This document shows, in pieces, positions 1 through 7,867 of a DNA stretch of 64,000 bases. Position 1 is the first letter of the stretch; each line of letters starts with the position of its first letter. The notes under the pieces are model-generated. The model was not told where the DNA came from, did not search any database, and saw nothing but the letters and a program-made list of their open reading frames with translations. The stretch comes from Streptomyces cynarae (GTDB lineage Bacteria; Actinomycetota; Actinomycetes; Streptomycetales; Streptomycetaceae), in assembly GCF_025642135.1 (NCBI RefSeq), contig NZ_CP106793.1, positions 2,897,001 through 2,961,000 of the forward strand. The letters are read 5' to 3'. A program made the translations under genes and the position numbers.

Positions 1-2
1 TA

Positions 3-1430
3 GTGGACCCGGACGGCAGCCGGCATGTGCGTTACGACCGGACGTACCGTCAGCTTCCCGTCGTGGGCGGCGACTTCGTACTCCACCTGGCGCCCGACGG
101 GTCGTACCGCGGCGCCGACCGGGCCACCGGGCGGGACATCTCCCTGCCGACCATCACCCCGGCCGTGAAGGCCCCCAGGGCCGCCGACCTCGCCACCGCC
201 GCGCTGCGCGCCGCGAACGCCGGGGAGTTGCTCAAGCACCTGACCGCCAGGCCGCAGCTCGTCGTCGACGCGCTGCACGGCGCGCCCCGGCTGGCCTGGC
301 GCACCGAGGTCACCGGGCAGGACACGCTCGGCAATCCGGTCGCGCGCACGGTCGTCACGGACGCCGGCACCGGGCGGCAGATCGACGCCTGGGACAGCAT
401 CGAGACGGCGACCGGTGACGGCAAGTCCCTCTACAGCGGAACGGTTCCGCTTCAGACGACGCAGTCCGGGTCGGCGTACCAGCTCAAGGACCCCACGCGG
501 GGCGACACGTACACGGGCGACGCCGAGAACAAGACCGACCTGTGCTTCCTCACCACCATCTGCGTCAGCCGCGCCCCCGCCACCCTCTTCTACGACTCCG
601 ACAACCACTGGGGTTCGGGCACGGTGTCGGACCGCTCCTCGGCGGCGGTGGACGCGCAGTACGGCACCGACGTGACCTGGGACTACTACAAGAACGTGCA
701 CGGCCGCAGCGGCATCGCGGGCGACGGCAAGGGCTCCTACAACCGCGTCCACTACGGCACGAACTACAACAACGCCTTCTGGGACGACAACTGCTTCTGC
801 ATGACCTACGGCGACGGTGACGGCACGACGCTCGGGCCGCTGGTGGCGCTGGACGTGGCCGGGCACGAGATGACGCACGGCGTGACGTCGAAGACGGCGG
901 CGCTGGCGTACTCCGGGGAGTCGGGCGGGCTGAACGAGGCCACGTCGGACATCTTCGGCACGCTGGTGGAGTGGTACGCGAACAACGCCTCCGACCCCGG
1001 TGACTACCTGATCGGCGAGAAGATCGTCCGGTCGGGCTTCGGCAAGTCGGCTCTGCGCTACATGGACAAGCCGTCCAAGGACGGCAACTCGGCGGACTGC
1101 TGGAGCAGTTCGGTGGGCAAGCTGGACGTGCACTACTCGTCCGGCGTCGCGAACCACTTCGCGTACCTGCTCGCGGAGGGCAGCGGCGCCAAGACCATCA
1201 ACGCTGTCGCCTACGACTCCCCCACCTGCAACGGCTCCACGGTGACGGGCATCGGCCGGGACAAGCTCGGCAAGATCTGGTACCGGGCGCTCACGGTCTA
1301 CATGACGTCCTCGACGAACTACGCGGGCGCCCGCACGGCGACGCTGAACGCGGCGAAGGACCTCTACGGGGCGGGGAGCACGGAGTACAACGCGGTGGCG
1401 GCGGCCTGGAGCGCCGTGAACGTCGGCTGA
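3..1430 (+). CDS. Secreted M4 (thermolysin-like) neutral metalloprotease, 5' truncated by the window edge
   Basis: Zinc endopeptidase of the thermolysin family. About 475 residues are visible. The beginning, including any signal peptide, lies outside the window, so the GTG at position 3 is only the first in-frame codon and not a trusted start. The first ~150 residues look like the end of an FTP/PepSY-type propeptide (inhibitory chaperone). The catalytic core follows, with the HEMTH zinc motif near residue 292 and the third zinc ligand in GGLNEATSDIFG about 24 residues later. The segment NNAFWDDNCFCMTYGDGDG is typical of M4 enzymes, here with a nearby Cys pair that may form a disulfide. No extra C-terminal domain is visible after the peptidase fold. 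The product is expected to act outside the cell on proteins. A stem-loop terminator follows at 1447-1484. Family assignment is firm; substrate is unknown. Confidence 0.93.
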   Translation: MDPDGSRHVRYDRTYRQLPVVGGDFVLHLAPDGSYRGADRATGRDISLPTITPAVKAPRAADLATAALRAANAGELLKHLTARPQLVVDALHGAPRLAWRTEVTGQDTLGNPVARTVVTDAGTGRQIDAWDSIETATGDGKSLYSGTVPLQTTQSGSAYQLKDPTRGDTYTGDAENKTDLCFLTTICVSRAPATLFYDSDNHWGSGTVSDRSSAAVDAQYGTDVTWDYYKNVHGRSGIAGDGKGSYNRVHYGTNYNNAFWDDNCFCMTYGDGDGTTLGPLVALDVAGHEMTHGVTSKTAALAYSGESGGLNEATSDIFGTLVEWYANNASDPGDYLIGEKIVRSGFGKSALRYMDKPSKDGNSADCWSSSVGKLDVHYSSGVANHFAYLLAEGSGAKTINAVAYDSPTCNGSTVTGIGRDKLGKIWYRALTVYMTSSTNYAGARTATLNAAKDLYGAGSTEYNAVAAAWSAVNVG

Positions 1431-1446
1431 GGGAAATGCGGTGGCG

Positions 1447-1484
1447 GGTCGGGTGCCGCCCTGCCTACGCTGCGGCACCCGACC
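1447..1484 (+). terminator. Stem-loop terminator after the M4 protease
   Basis: Perfect 13-bp inverted repeat (GGTCGGGTGCCGC at 1447-1459 and GCGGCACCCGACC at 1472-1484) with a 12-nt loop, 17 nt after the protease stop codon and just before the next gene. There is no T-run, which is usual for Streptomyces terminators. Confidence 0.75.
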
Positions 1485-1506
1485 GCCGTACCCCCACTGG
1501 AGACCG

Positions 1507-2436
1507 ATGCCCGCCGCGAAGATGCACGCCGACGAACTGGACGTGGGCACCGCGCTGGTGCGCCGGCTGGTCGCCGAGCAGTTCCCTCGGTGGGCCGGGC
1601 TGCCGGTCACCGAGGTGCCGTCCGCCGGGACGGACAACGCCATGTACCGGCTGGGCGACGACATGGTCGTACGGCTGCCCCGGCGGCCCGGCGGGGCGCG
1701 GCAGGTGGACGAGGAGCAGCGCTGGCTGCCGCTGCTGGCCCCGCATCTGCCGCTGCCCGTTCCGGTGCCGCTCGGCAGGGGCGCCCCGGCACACGGCTAC
1801 GCGCATCCGTGGTCGGTGCTGCGCTGGCTGGACGGCGGGAACGCGTACGACGCACCGATCACCGAACTCGACGCGGCAGCGATGGAGTTGGGCCGTTTCG
1901 TGACGGCCCTGCGGCGGGTCGACGCGAGCGGCGGTCCGGCGTCCTGGCGGGGCGGCCCGGTGGCGGCGAACGACGCGTACGTCCGCGCGGCCATCCGCGA
2001 CCTGGGCGCGGACGGCACGGTGGACGCCGCTGCGGCGACGGCACTGTGGGAGGAGGTCGTCCGGCTCCCGCAGTGGGAGGGCGATCCGGTCTGGCTGCAC
2101 GGGGACCTGCTGCCCGGGAACCTGCTCACGACCGCGGGCCGACTGACCGCGGTGATCGACTTCGGCGGCCTGGGCGTGGGCGACCCGGCGGCCGACACCC
2201 TGGCCGCGTGGGCGGTCTTCACCCACGGCACCCGCGACCTGTTCCGTGAGGCGGCCGCCGTGGACGACGCGACCTGGGCCCGGGGCCGGGGCTGGGCCCT
2301 GTGCTTCGGCCTGATGGCGGAGCACTACTACCGGGAGACCAATCCGGTCCTGGCGGCCGTGGGGCACCGGGCGGTGACCGAGGCCCTGGCGGACCGGGGC
2401 TTCCCGGCGGCGCAGCGGACGGCATCCGGCGCCTGA
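1507..2436 (+). CDS. Aminoglycoside phosphotransferase (APH)-family kinase
   Basis: A 309-residue protein of the APH/choline-kinase fold. The catalytic loop is VWLHGDLLPGNLL (about residues 196-208), with the catalytic Asp after HG and the Asn two residues past the Leu-Pro. It is followed by the metal-binding VIDFGGLGVGDPAADT (about 216-231). The N-terminal lobe carries the VRLPRR strand that normally holds the ATP-binding basic residue. The chosen ATG at 1507 has GGAG 5-8 bases upstream; an in-frame GTG at 1441 would place the terminator hairpin inside the gene, so it is rejected. Such genes are common in Streptomyces and most have no proven antibiotic substrate. The small-molecule target cannot be told from the sequence, and a resistance role should not be assumed. 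Confidence 0.88.
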   Translation: MPAAKMHADELDVGTALVRRLVAEQFPRWAGLPVTEVPSAGTDNAMYRLGDDMVVRLPRRPGGARQVDEEQRWLPLLAPHLPLPVPVPLGRGAPAHGYAHPWSVLRWLDGGNAYDAPITELDAAAMELGRFVTALRRVDASGGPASWRGGPVAANDAYVRAAIRDLGADGTVDAAAATALWEEVVRLPQWEGDPVWLHGDLLPGNLLTTAGRLTAVIDFGGLGVGDPAADTLAAWAVFTHGTRDLFREAAAVDDATWARGRGWALCFGLMAEHYYRETNPVLAAVGHRAVTEALADRGFPAAQRTASGA

Positions 2437-2576
2437 CGACCGGTCACCCGTTCACCACCCCTGTTCACCACCCCCGTTCACCCTGGGGTGTTCTTCCCTC
2501 ACTCACCGCCCCTGCGCCACTGACCTGCCAAAATGTCGCCGCTGACGCCTTCGGCGGGCACCCGTTCATCGCATTT

Positions 2577-2591
2577 CTGACATACCGTCAG
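2577..2591. promoter_or_regulatory. Short palindrome upstream of the sortase pair
   Basis: CTGAC-N5-GTCAG lies 107 bases before the exported-protein start, at the end of an otherwise gene-free stretch (2437-2698). That stretch also holds three near copies of GTTCACCACCCC (about 2450-2480). It could be a regulator site; the arms are only 5 bp, so support is weak. Confidence 0.3.
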
Positions 2592-2698
2592 CGAGCGGCC
2601 GCGGTCTGCTGCCCTTTTCCTCGACAGTGCGAGGACACGACCGACACAGCGGCACGCCGGTGAGGCCGCGGGCCGTGTCCCGCCCGAGGAGCACCACG

Positions 2699-3223
2699 AT
2701 GCGACGTACGGCCCGTTCGCTGACCGGCACCGCGCTCGCCCTCGCCGCCGCGGGGCTCGCCGCCGCGCCCGCGTACGGCGGTGAGACCGGGAGGCTGGAG
2801 GTCTTCCCCACCATGGCCGTGCCCGGGAGCGTGGTCACCGTCAACACGGCGGCGTGCGGCGCGGACGGCTCCGCGGCGGGCGACGCCACCGCGGTCGGCG
2901 GCGGCACGTTCACGCTCGCGCCCAGCACGCACGAGCAGGACGTGATCGGCCGGTTCCGGGTACCGCCCAGCGCGCAGCCGGGGACGTACGAGATCGTCGC
3001 CACGTGCTCCGGAGGCCGGCGGGCCAGGGTGACCGGCGACCTGACGGTCGCCCTCAGCGCGGCCAAGGATCAGACGCGTCCGCGAGGAAGCGTGAAGACG
3101 GGGGTCGGCGGTGCACTCGGCCCCGACCCCGTGCGGACCGCGGCCGGTGTGACGGCACTCGCCGTCGCCGCCGCGGGCGGTACCTGGCTCCTGCATCGCC
3201 GACTGAGAGGCAACGGGATCTGA
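2699..3223 (+). CDS. Small exported protein with C-terminal membrane anchor, possible sortase partner
   Basis: A 174-residue exported protein of unknown function. It has an N-terminal signal peptide (RRTARS basic start, then an Ala/Leu-rich core ending near APAYG), and a ~100-residue beta-rich middle with two cysteines (TAACGAD and ATCSGG) likely to pair. The C-terminal hydrophobic helix (about residues 147-165) ends in the basic tail HRRLRG, as in proteins held at the membrane or sorted to the wall. No LPxTG or LAxTG motif is visible before the helix. The ATG at 2699 is preceded by GAGGAG at good spacing. The next gene, 114 bases on, is a sortase, so a pair is likely but unproven. A GC-rich hairpin lies between them. 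Confidence 0.8.
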   Translation: MRRTARSLTGTALALAAAGLAAAPAYGGETGRLEVFPTMAVPGSVVTVNTAACGADGSAAGDATAVGGGTFTLAPSTHEQDVIGRFRVPPSAQPGTYEIVATCSGGRRARVTGDLTVALSAAKDQTRPRGSVKTGVGGALGPDPVRTAAGVTALAVAAAGGTWLLHRRLRGNGI

Positions 3224-3264
3224 CGGACACCTCCGCTGTCCGTCGCCGGTACCGCCGTCCCCCT

Positions 3265-3304
3265 CCCCCTCCGGGTCCGACTGCCCCTCGCGGCCCGGAG
3301 GGGG
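3265..3304 (+). terminator. Intercistronic hairpin between exported protein and sortase
   Basis: Perfect 11-bp arms (CCCCCTCCGGG and CCCGGAGGGGG) with an 18-nt loop. It sits inside an apparent operon, so it may be a partial terminator or an mRNA-stabilising structure. Confidence 0.5.
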
Positions 3305-3337
3305 CCCGGGGTCCCGCTCTCCCGGAAGGAGCTTCGT

Positions 3338-3958
3338 GTGCACAAGGTCGGTAACGCCGCGATAGCGTCCGTCACGGCGGTCTCCCTCTGCTCCGGCGCC
3401 TGGCTGCTGCACAGCGCCTACCGGAGCGACGCTCCCCCGCAACCCTCGGCCGCCCAGGGCGCCGTGGAGCCGGACCGCGAGGGCTCCGCCGCGCCGGCGC
3501 TGCCGCCCTCCCCGCCCGACCGCATCCGCATACCCTCGATCCACGTGGACGCCCCGCTGATGGGCCTGAGGCTGACCAGTGCGGGCAGCCTGGACGTCCC
3601 GCCCGCCGACGACAAGAACCTCGCCGGCTGGTACGAGGCCGGCACCATGCCCGGCGAGACCGGCACCGCGATCGTCGCCGGGCACGTCGACAACACCCGG
3701 GGCCCGGCGGTCTTCTACGACCTGGGCGCCCTGAGCAAGGGCAGCACGATCGAGATCGGCCGCCGCGACGGCTCGACCGCCGTGTTCACCGTGGACGCGG
3801 TCGAGGTCTACGCCGCGCGGAACTTCCCCGACGACAAGGTGTACGGCGCGGCGGGGCGCCCTGAGCTACGCGTGATCACCTGCGGCGGCGGATACTCGAA
3901 GACGACGGGCTACCAGGGCAACGTGGTCGTCTTCGCCCACCTGACGGGCAGCCGCTGA
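3338..3958 (+). CDS. Class F-like sortase (cysteine transpeptidase)
   Basis: A 206-residue membrane-anchored sortase-fold protein. One N-terminal hydrophobic segment (about residues 5-25) is followed by a Pro/Ala-rich linker and the catalytic beta-barrel. The catalytic His is in VAGHVDN (near residue 114) and the catalytic Cys in RVITCGGG (near residue 182). Sortases join surface proteins to the cell wall or cleave sorting signals outside the membrane. The usual Arg some 8-12 residues after the Cys is not seen; that position region reads GYSKTTGYQGNVVV. The GTG at 3338 is preceded by GGAAGGAG. It is downstream of a small anchored protein, its probable partner. The fold assignment is secure; the lack of the Arg leaves activity open. 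Confidence 0.88.
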   Translation: MHKVGNAAIASVTAVSLCSGAWLLHSAYRSDAPPQPSAAQGAVEPDREGSAAPALPPSPPDRIRIPSIHVDAPLMGLRLTSAGSLDVPPADDKNLAGWYEAGTMPGETGTAIVAGHVDNTRGPAVFYDLGALSKGSTIEIGRRDGSTAVFTVDAVEVYAARNFPDDKVYGAAGRPELRVITCGGGYSKTTGYQGNVVVFAHLTGSR

Positions 3959-3992
3959 ACCGCCCGGGCCATCTGCGGCACCCACCGCTCAC

Positions 3993-4775
3993 TCAGGCCA
4001 GCCACTGCTCGTACGCCAGGTTCGCGACCAGGGCGAACACCACTGTCAGCAGCACGATCCGCACGAACCCGCTGCCCCGCTTCAGCGCCGTCCGCGCCCC
4101 GACCATGCCGCCGACCAGGTTGAAGCCGGCCATCAGCACCGCCAGCTGCCAGAACACCGTGCCCTTCCACGCGAACGTGGCGAGCGCGCCCGCGTTGGTG
4201 CAGCAGTTGACGATCTTCGCGGTGGCGGAGGCGGTCACCAGGTCCATGTGCAGCACCGCGGTGAGCGCCAGGACGAGGAAGGTGCCGGTGCCGGGGCCGA
4301 TGAGGCCGTCGTAGAAGCCGATGCCGAGGCCCGCGAGCCCGATCGCGGCGAGCACCCGGCGTGCGGAGACCGGCGCGGTGGAGGGGGCGGTGCCGAAGGC
4401 GGGGCGCAGGAGGACGAAGGCGCCGACGCCGAGCAGCACCACCATGACGACCGGCTTGAGGACGTCGGTGCTCAGCCCGGCGGCCACGAACGCCCCGGCC
4501 GTGGACCCGGCGAGCGCCGCGAGCCCGATCCGTACGGCCGTGCCCACGTCGACCGGTGTCCGGCGCGCGTACGTGACGGCCGCCCCCGTCGTCCCGACGA
4601 TCGCGACGGCCTTGTTGGTGCCGAGCGCGTACGACGCCGGGGTGCCGCCGGGCAGCCCCAGCAGCAGTACGGGAAGCAGCAGCAGCCCGCCACCTCCGAC
4701 CACGGCGTCGATCCAGCCGGCCGCGAGCGCGGCGAGGCACAGGGCGGCGACCAAGGTCAGCGAGATGTCGGGCAT
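3993..4775 (-). CDS. TauE/SafE-family sulfite/organosulfonate exporter-like permease
   Basis: A 260-residue integral membrane protein with about eight hydrophobic segments. It shows the two half-repeats typical of the TauE/SafE (DUF81) family: AGWIDAVVGGGGLLLLPVLL near the N terminus and LGIGFYDGLIGPGTGTFLVLAL in the middle. Members move sulfite, sulfoacetate or related anions across the membrane. The ATG at 4775 starts the first helix directly; the longer in-frame reading adds a non-hydrophobic lead. It converges with the sortase gene with a 34-base gap. The nitrite reductase operon lies just upstream on the same strand, but a stem-loop separates them, so a shared transcript is not implied. 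Confidence 0.85.
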   Translation of the reverse strand: MPDISLTLVAALCLAALAAGWIDAVVGGGGLLLLPVLLLGLPGGTPASYALGTNKAVAIVGTTGAAVTYARRTPVDVGTAVRIGLAALAGSTAGAFVAAGLSTDVLKPVVMVVLLGVGAFVLLRPAFGTAPSTAPVSARRVLAAIGLAGLGIGFYDGLIGPGTGTFLVLALTAVLHMDLVTASATAKIVNCCTNAGALATFAWKGTVFWQLAVLMAGFNLVGGMVGARTALKRGSGFVRIVLLTVVFALVANLAYEQWLA

Positions 4776-4870
4776 GATCGTGACCCTAGGGACGGGGTCG
4801 GTGGCCCGTCCATCCATATGAGGGTCTTCTGAGGTTGACGAGGGTCTGCCGAGGTTGCCGACGGCCCCCG

Positions 4871-4897
4871 CCGCCGGGCCTGTGACCGGCCCGGCGG
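4871..4897 (-). terminator. Terminator downstream of nirD
   Basis: Perfect 10-bp inverted repeat (CCGCCGGGCC / GGCCCGGCGG) with a 7-nt loop, 29 bases after the nirD stop on the minus strand. It ends the nitrite reductase operon. Confidence 0.7.
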
Positions 4898-4925
4898 ACA
4901 GAGGGAGGGGTCCTCGGCGCCGTCC

Positions 4926-5279
4926 TCAGGCGGCCCGTACCTCGTACGCCGCCACCCGGACGGTCTCGTCGTCCAGGCACTGGCCGGTCTCCAGGTCGAA
5001 GCGCTGCTTGAGCAGCGGCGAGGCGACGAAGGGGCGGCCCTGGTGGGTGCCGGTCAGCCCCCGGGAGAGGACCGCGGCGCCGCCGAAGGGGTCCCGGTTG
5101 TCGATGCCGTACAGCCGACCCGAGCGGTCCCGGAAGAGCGCAACCTGGCGGCCGTCCGGCAGCAGTGCCGCCACGCCGCGGCCCGCGGTCAGCGTGCTCA
5201 TGTCGCAGACGGGGAACCAGGTGTCCTCGTCGATCCGGAGCTCGATCTTCAGGTCGGTGGTCTCGAGTGCAAGGGTCAT
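4926..5279 (-). CDS. nirD: Nitrite reductase small subunit NirD
   Basis: A 117-residue Rieske-fold protein that partners NirB in the cytoplasmic NADH-dependent assimilatory nitrite reductase. It has the family pattern TWFPVCDMSTL near residue 20 and LYGIDNRDPFGGAAVLSRG near residue 56. As is usual for bacterial NirD, the Cys/His pairs that bind the Rieske 2Fe-2S cluster are missing, so it is structural rather than redox-active. Its ATG overlaps the nirB stop by four bases (ATGA), which implies translational coupling and matched amounts of the two subunits. Confidence 0.93.
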   Translation of the reverse strand: MTLALETTDLKIELRIDEDTWFPVCDMSTLTAGRGVAALLPDGRQVALFRDRSGRLYGIDNRDPFGGAAVLSRGLTGTHQGRPFVASPLLKQRFDLETGQCLDDETVRVAAYEVRAA

Positions 5280-7867
5280 CGCTGGGCGCTTCCTTCCAGG
5301 GGTCGCGTGCCGATGGTGAGCAGCGGCAGGTCGGGCTTGATCTGGTCGCGCTCGGGGACGAAGCCGACGACCGGGTCGGGGGTGTCCGGCGCGTTGACGA
5401 AGGACACGAACCGGGCCAGCTTCTCGGGGTCGTTGATGGTCTCGGCCCACTCGTCGCGGTAGTTCGCGACGTGCGCGGCCATCAGGGCCTCCAGCTCGTC
5501 GCAGATGCCGAGCGAGTCGTGGACGACCACGTCGCGCACGTGGTCCAGGCCGCCGGGGATCCGCTCCAGCCACACACTGGTGCGTTCCAGGCGGTCGGCG
5601 GTGCGGATGTAGAACATCAGGAACCGGTCGATGAGGCGGATCAGCTCCGCGTCGGACAGGTCCTGGGCGAGGAGGTCCGCGTGGCGCGGGGTGGCGCCGC
5701 CGTTGCCGCCGACGTAGAGGTTCCAGCCGCCCGCGGTGGCGATCACGCCGAAGTCCTTCGACTGGGCCTCGGCGCACTCGCGGGCGCACCCGGAGACGGC
5801 CGACTTCAGCTTGTGCGGGGAGCGCAGGCCCCGGTAGCGCAGCTCCAGGTCGATCGCCATGCGGACGGAGTCCTGGACGCCGTAGCGGCACCAGGTCGAG
5901 CCCACGCAGGACTTCACGGTGCGCAGCGCCTTGCCGTAGGCGTGGCCGGACTCGAAGCCGGCGTCGACCAGCCGGGCCCAGATCAGCGGGAGCTGCTCGA
6001 CGCGCGCACCGAACAGGTCGATCCGCTGACCGCCGGTGATCTTCGTGTAGAGCCCGAAGTCCCGGGCGATCTCGCCGATCACGATCAGCTTCTCCGGGGT
6101 GATCTCACCGCCGGGGATGCGCGGCACGACCGAGTAGGAGCCGTTCTTCTGCAGGTTGGCCAGGAAGTGGTCGTTGCTGTCCTGCAGCGCGGCCTGCTCG
6201 CCGTCCAGGACGTAGCCGCTCGCGCCGATCGTCGGGGCGAGCGAGGCGATGATCGAGGCGACGGCCGGCTTGCAGGTCTCGCAGCCGTCGCCGCCGCGGG
6301 CGCCCTCGCGGCCGTAGCGGTCGAGCAGGTCCTGGTAGGAGTTGATCCGCAGGGCGAGGACGATCTCGTACAGCTCCTCGCGGGTCTGCGAGAAGCAGCC
6401 GCACAGGCCCTTGTCGACCTCGACGCCGCTCGCCTCGAGCTCGGCGTCGACCAGCTGGCCCAGCACCTTGACACAACTGCCGCACGTCGTACCGGCCTTG
6501 GTGCACTTCTTCACCTCGGGCACGGTGGTGCACTTGTGCTCGGTGACCGCGCCGCGGATCGTGCCCTTGGTGACGTTGTTGCAGGAGCAGATGATCGCGT
6601 CGTCCGGCAGCGCGGTCGGTCCGAGCTGGGCGGACTCCCCGGCGCCGGCGGGCAGCACCAGCGACTCGGGCGAGACGGGCGGGACCGAACCGGTGAAGGC
6701 CTTCAGCGTGCCGTACGCCTCCGCGTCGCCGACCAGGATGCCGCCGAGCAGCGTGCCGTCGCGGCCGATGACCAGCTTCTTGTACAGACCCGAGCGCGAG
6801 TCGGAGTAGACGACGTCGAGGCAGTCCTCGGTGGTGCCGTGCGCGTCGCCGAAGGAGGCCACGTCGACGCCGAGCAGCTTCAGCTTGGTGGACAGGTCGG
6901 CGCCGGTGAACTCCGCCTCGTCGGCGGCGATCGTCGCGGCCGCCGTCTCGGCCTGCTCGTAACCGGGCGCGACCAGGCCGTACACCCGGCCGTCCGCCGC
7001 GAGCGCGCACTCGCCGATCGCGAACACGTGCGGGTCGGCAACCGTGCGGCACTGCTCGTCGACGGTGATGCCGCCGCGCTCGCCCACCGTCAGACCGCAG
7101 TCACGGGCCAGCTGGTCACGGGGGCGGACACCGGCCGAGAACACCACCATGTCGGTGGCGAGTTCCGAGCCGTCGGAGAGCTTCATGCCGGTGACGGAGC
7201 CGTCCTCACCGACGACGATCTCCTGGGTGCCCGTGCCGGTGTGCACGGTCAGGCCCATGTCCTCGATGGTGCGCAGCAGCGCGGCGCCGCCGCCCTCGTC
7301 GACCTGCACGGGCATCAGACGCGGCGCGAACTCCACGATGTGCGTGTTCAGGCCCAGGCCCTTGAGCGCGCCGGCCGCTTCGAGACCGAGCAGACCGCCG
7401 CCGACCACCGCGCCCGTCGTCGCCTTCGTCTTCGCGTACTCCTCGATGGCCAGCAGGTCCTCGATGGTGCGGTAGACGAAACAGCCCTCGGCGTCCTTGC
7501 CGGGGACCGGCGGGACGAAGGGGTAGGACCCGGTGGCGAGGACCAGGGTGTCGTACGCGACCGTCAGCCCGGAGCGGGCGGTGACCGTCTTCGCCTCCCG
7601 GTCGATGGTCTCGGCCGGGTCGCCGATGTGCAGCTCGATGCCGTGCGTGGCGATGAACTCCATGTCGGTCACGGACAACTCGTCGGGCGTGGTGCCCGAG
7701 AAGTACGAGGTGAGCTGCACGCGGTCGTAGGCGGGGCGGGGCTCCTCGCACAGCACGACCACCCGGTGCGTGGCGGTCAGGCCGCGCTCGGCGAGCGCTT
7801 CGAGGAAGCGCTGGCCGACCATGCCATGGCCGACGAGCACGATCGTGGGGGTGGTGTCCGTGGACAT
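5276..7867 (-). CDS. nirB: Nitrite reductase [NAD(P)H] large subunit NirB
   Basis: An 863-residue multidomain enzyme that reduces nitrite to ammonium in nitrogen assimilation. Domain order: an FAD/NADH oxidoreductase module (residues ~1-400, dinucleotide motif VLVGHGMVG at the start); two BFD-type 2Fe-2S sites (CSCNNV near 425 with CGSC near 463, and LCGCF near 489 with GCETC near 531); a ferredoxin-like half-domain; and the siroheme/4Fe-4S domain. The siroheme domain's cysteines are in CVGSTWC (~655) and CARECAEA (~696). The ATG at 7867 overlaps the upstream gene's TGA by one base (TGATG). The gene sits between an FAD oxidoreductase and nirD in one leftward operon. Confidence 0.96.
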   Translation of the reverse strand: MSTDTTPTIVLVGHGMVGQRFLEALAERGLTATHRVVVLCEEPRPAYDRVQLTSYFSGTTPDELSVTDMEFIATHGIELHIGDPAETIDREAKTVTARSGLTVAYDTLVLATGSYPFVPPVPGKDAEGCFVYRTIEDLLAIEEYAKTKATTGAVVGGGLLGLEAAGALKGLGLNTHIVEFAPRLMPVQVDEGGGAALLRTIEDMGLTVHTGTGTQEIVVGEDGSVTGMKLSDGSELATDMVVFSAGVRPRDQLARDCGLTVGERGGITVDEQCRTVADPHVFAIGECALAADGRVYGLVAPGYEQAETAAATIAADEAEFTGADLSTKLKLLGVDVASFGDAHGTTEDCLDVVYSDSRSGLYKKLVIGRDGTLLGGILVGDAEAYGTLKAFTGSVPPVSPESLVLPAGAGESAQLGPTALPDDAIICSCNNVTKGTIRGAVTEHKCTTVPEVKKCTKAGTTCGSCVKVLGQLVDAELEASGVEVDKGLCGCFSQTREELYEIVLALRINSYQDLLDRYGREGARGGDGCETCKPAVASIIASLAPTIGASGYVLDGEQAALQDSNDHFLANLQKNGSYSVVPRIPGGEITPEKLIVIGEIARDFGLYTKITGGQRIDLFGARVEQLPLIWARLVDAGFESGHAYGKALRTVKSCVGSTWCRYGVQDSVRMAIDLELRYRGLRSPHKLKSAVSGCARECAEAQSKDFGVIATAGGWNLYVGGNGGATPRHADLLAQDLSDAELIRLIDRFLMFYIRTADRLERTSVWLERIPGGLDHVRDVVVHDSLGICDELEALMAAHVANYRDEWAETINDPEKLARFVSFVNAPDTPDPVVGFVPERDQIKPDLPLLTIGTRPLEGSAQR

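Noticed and set aside
1441..1506. N-terminal extension of the APH-family protein
   Set aside because: It would include the terminator hairpin of the preceding gene; the ATG at 1507 has a good ribosome site.
1507..2436. Aminoglycoside resistance gene
   Set aside because: APH-fold motifs alone do not show antibiotic specificity, and there is no linked resistance or mobile element context.
6400..6490. Cys-rich region in nirB considered as a Rieske site
   Set aside because: Spacing fits BFD-type 2Fe-2S motifs of NirB, not a Rieske CxH...CxxH pair.
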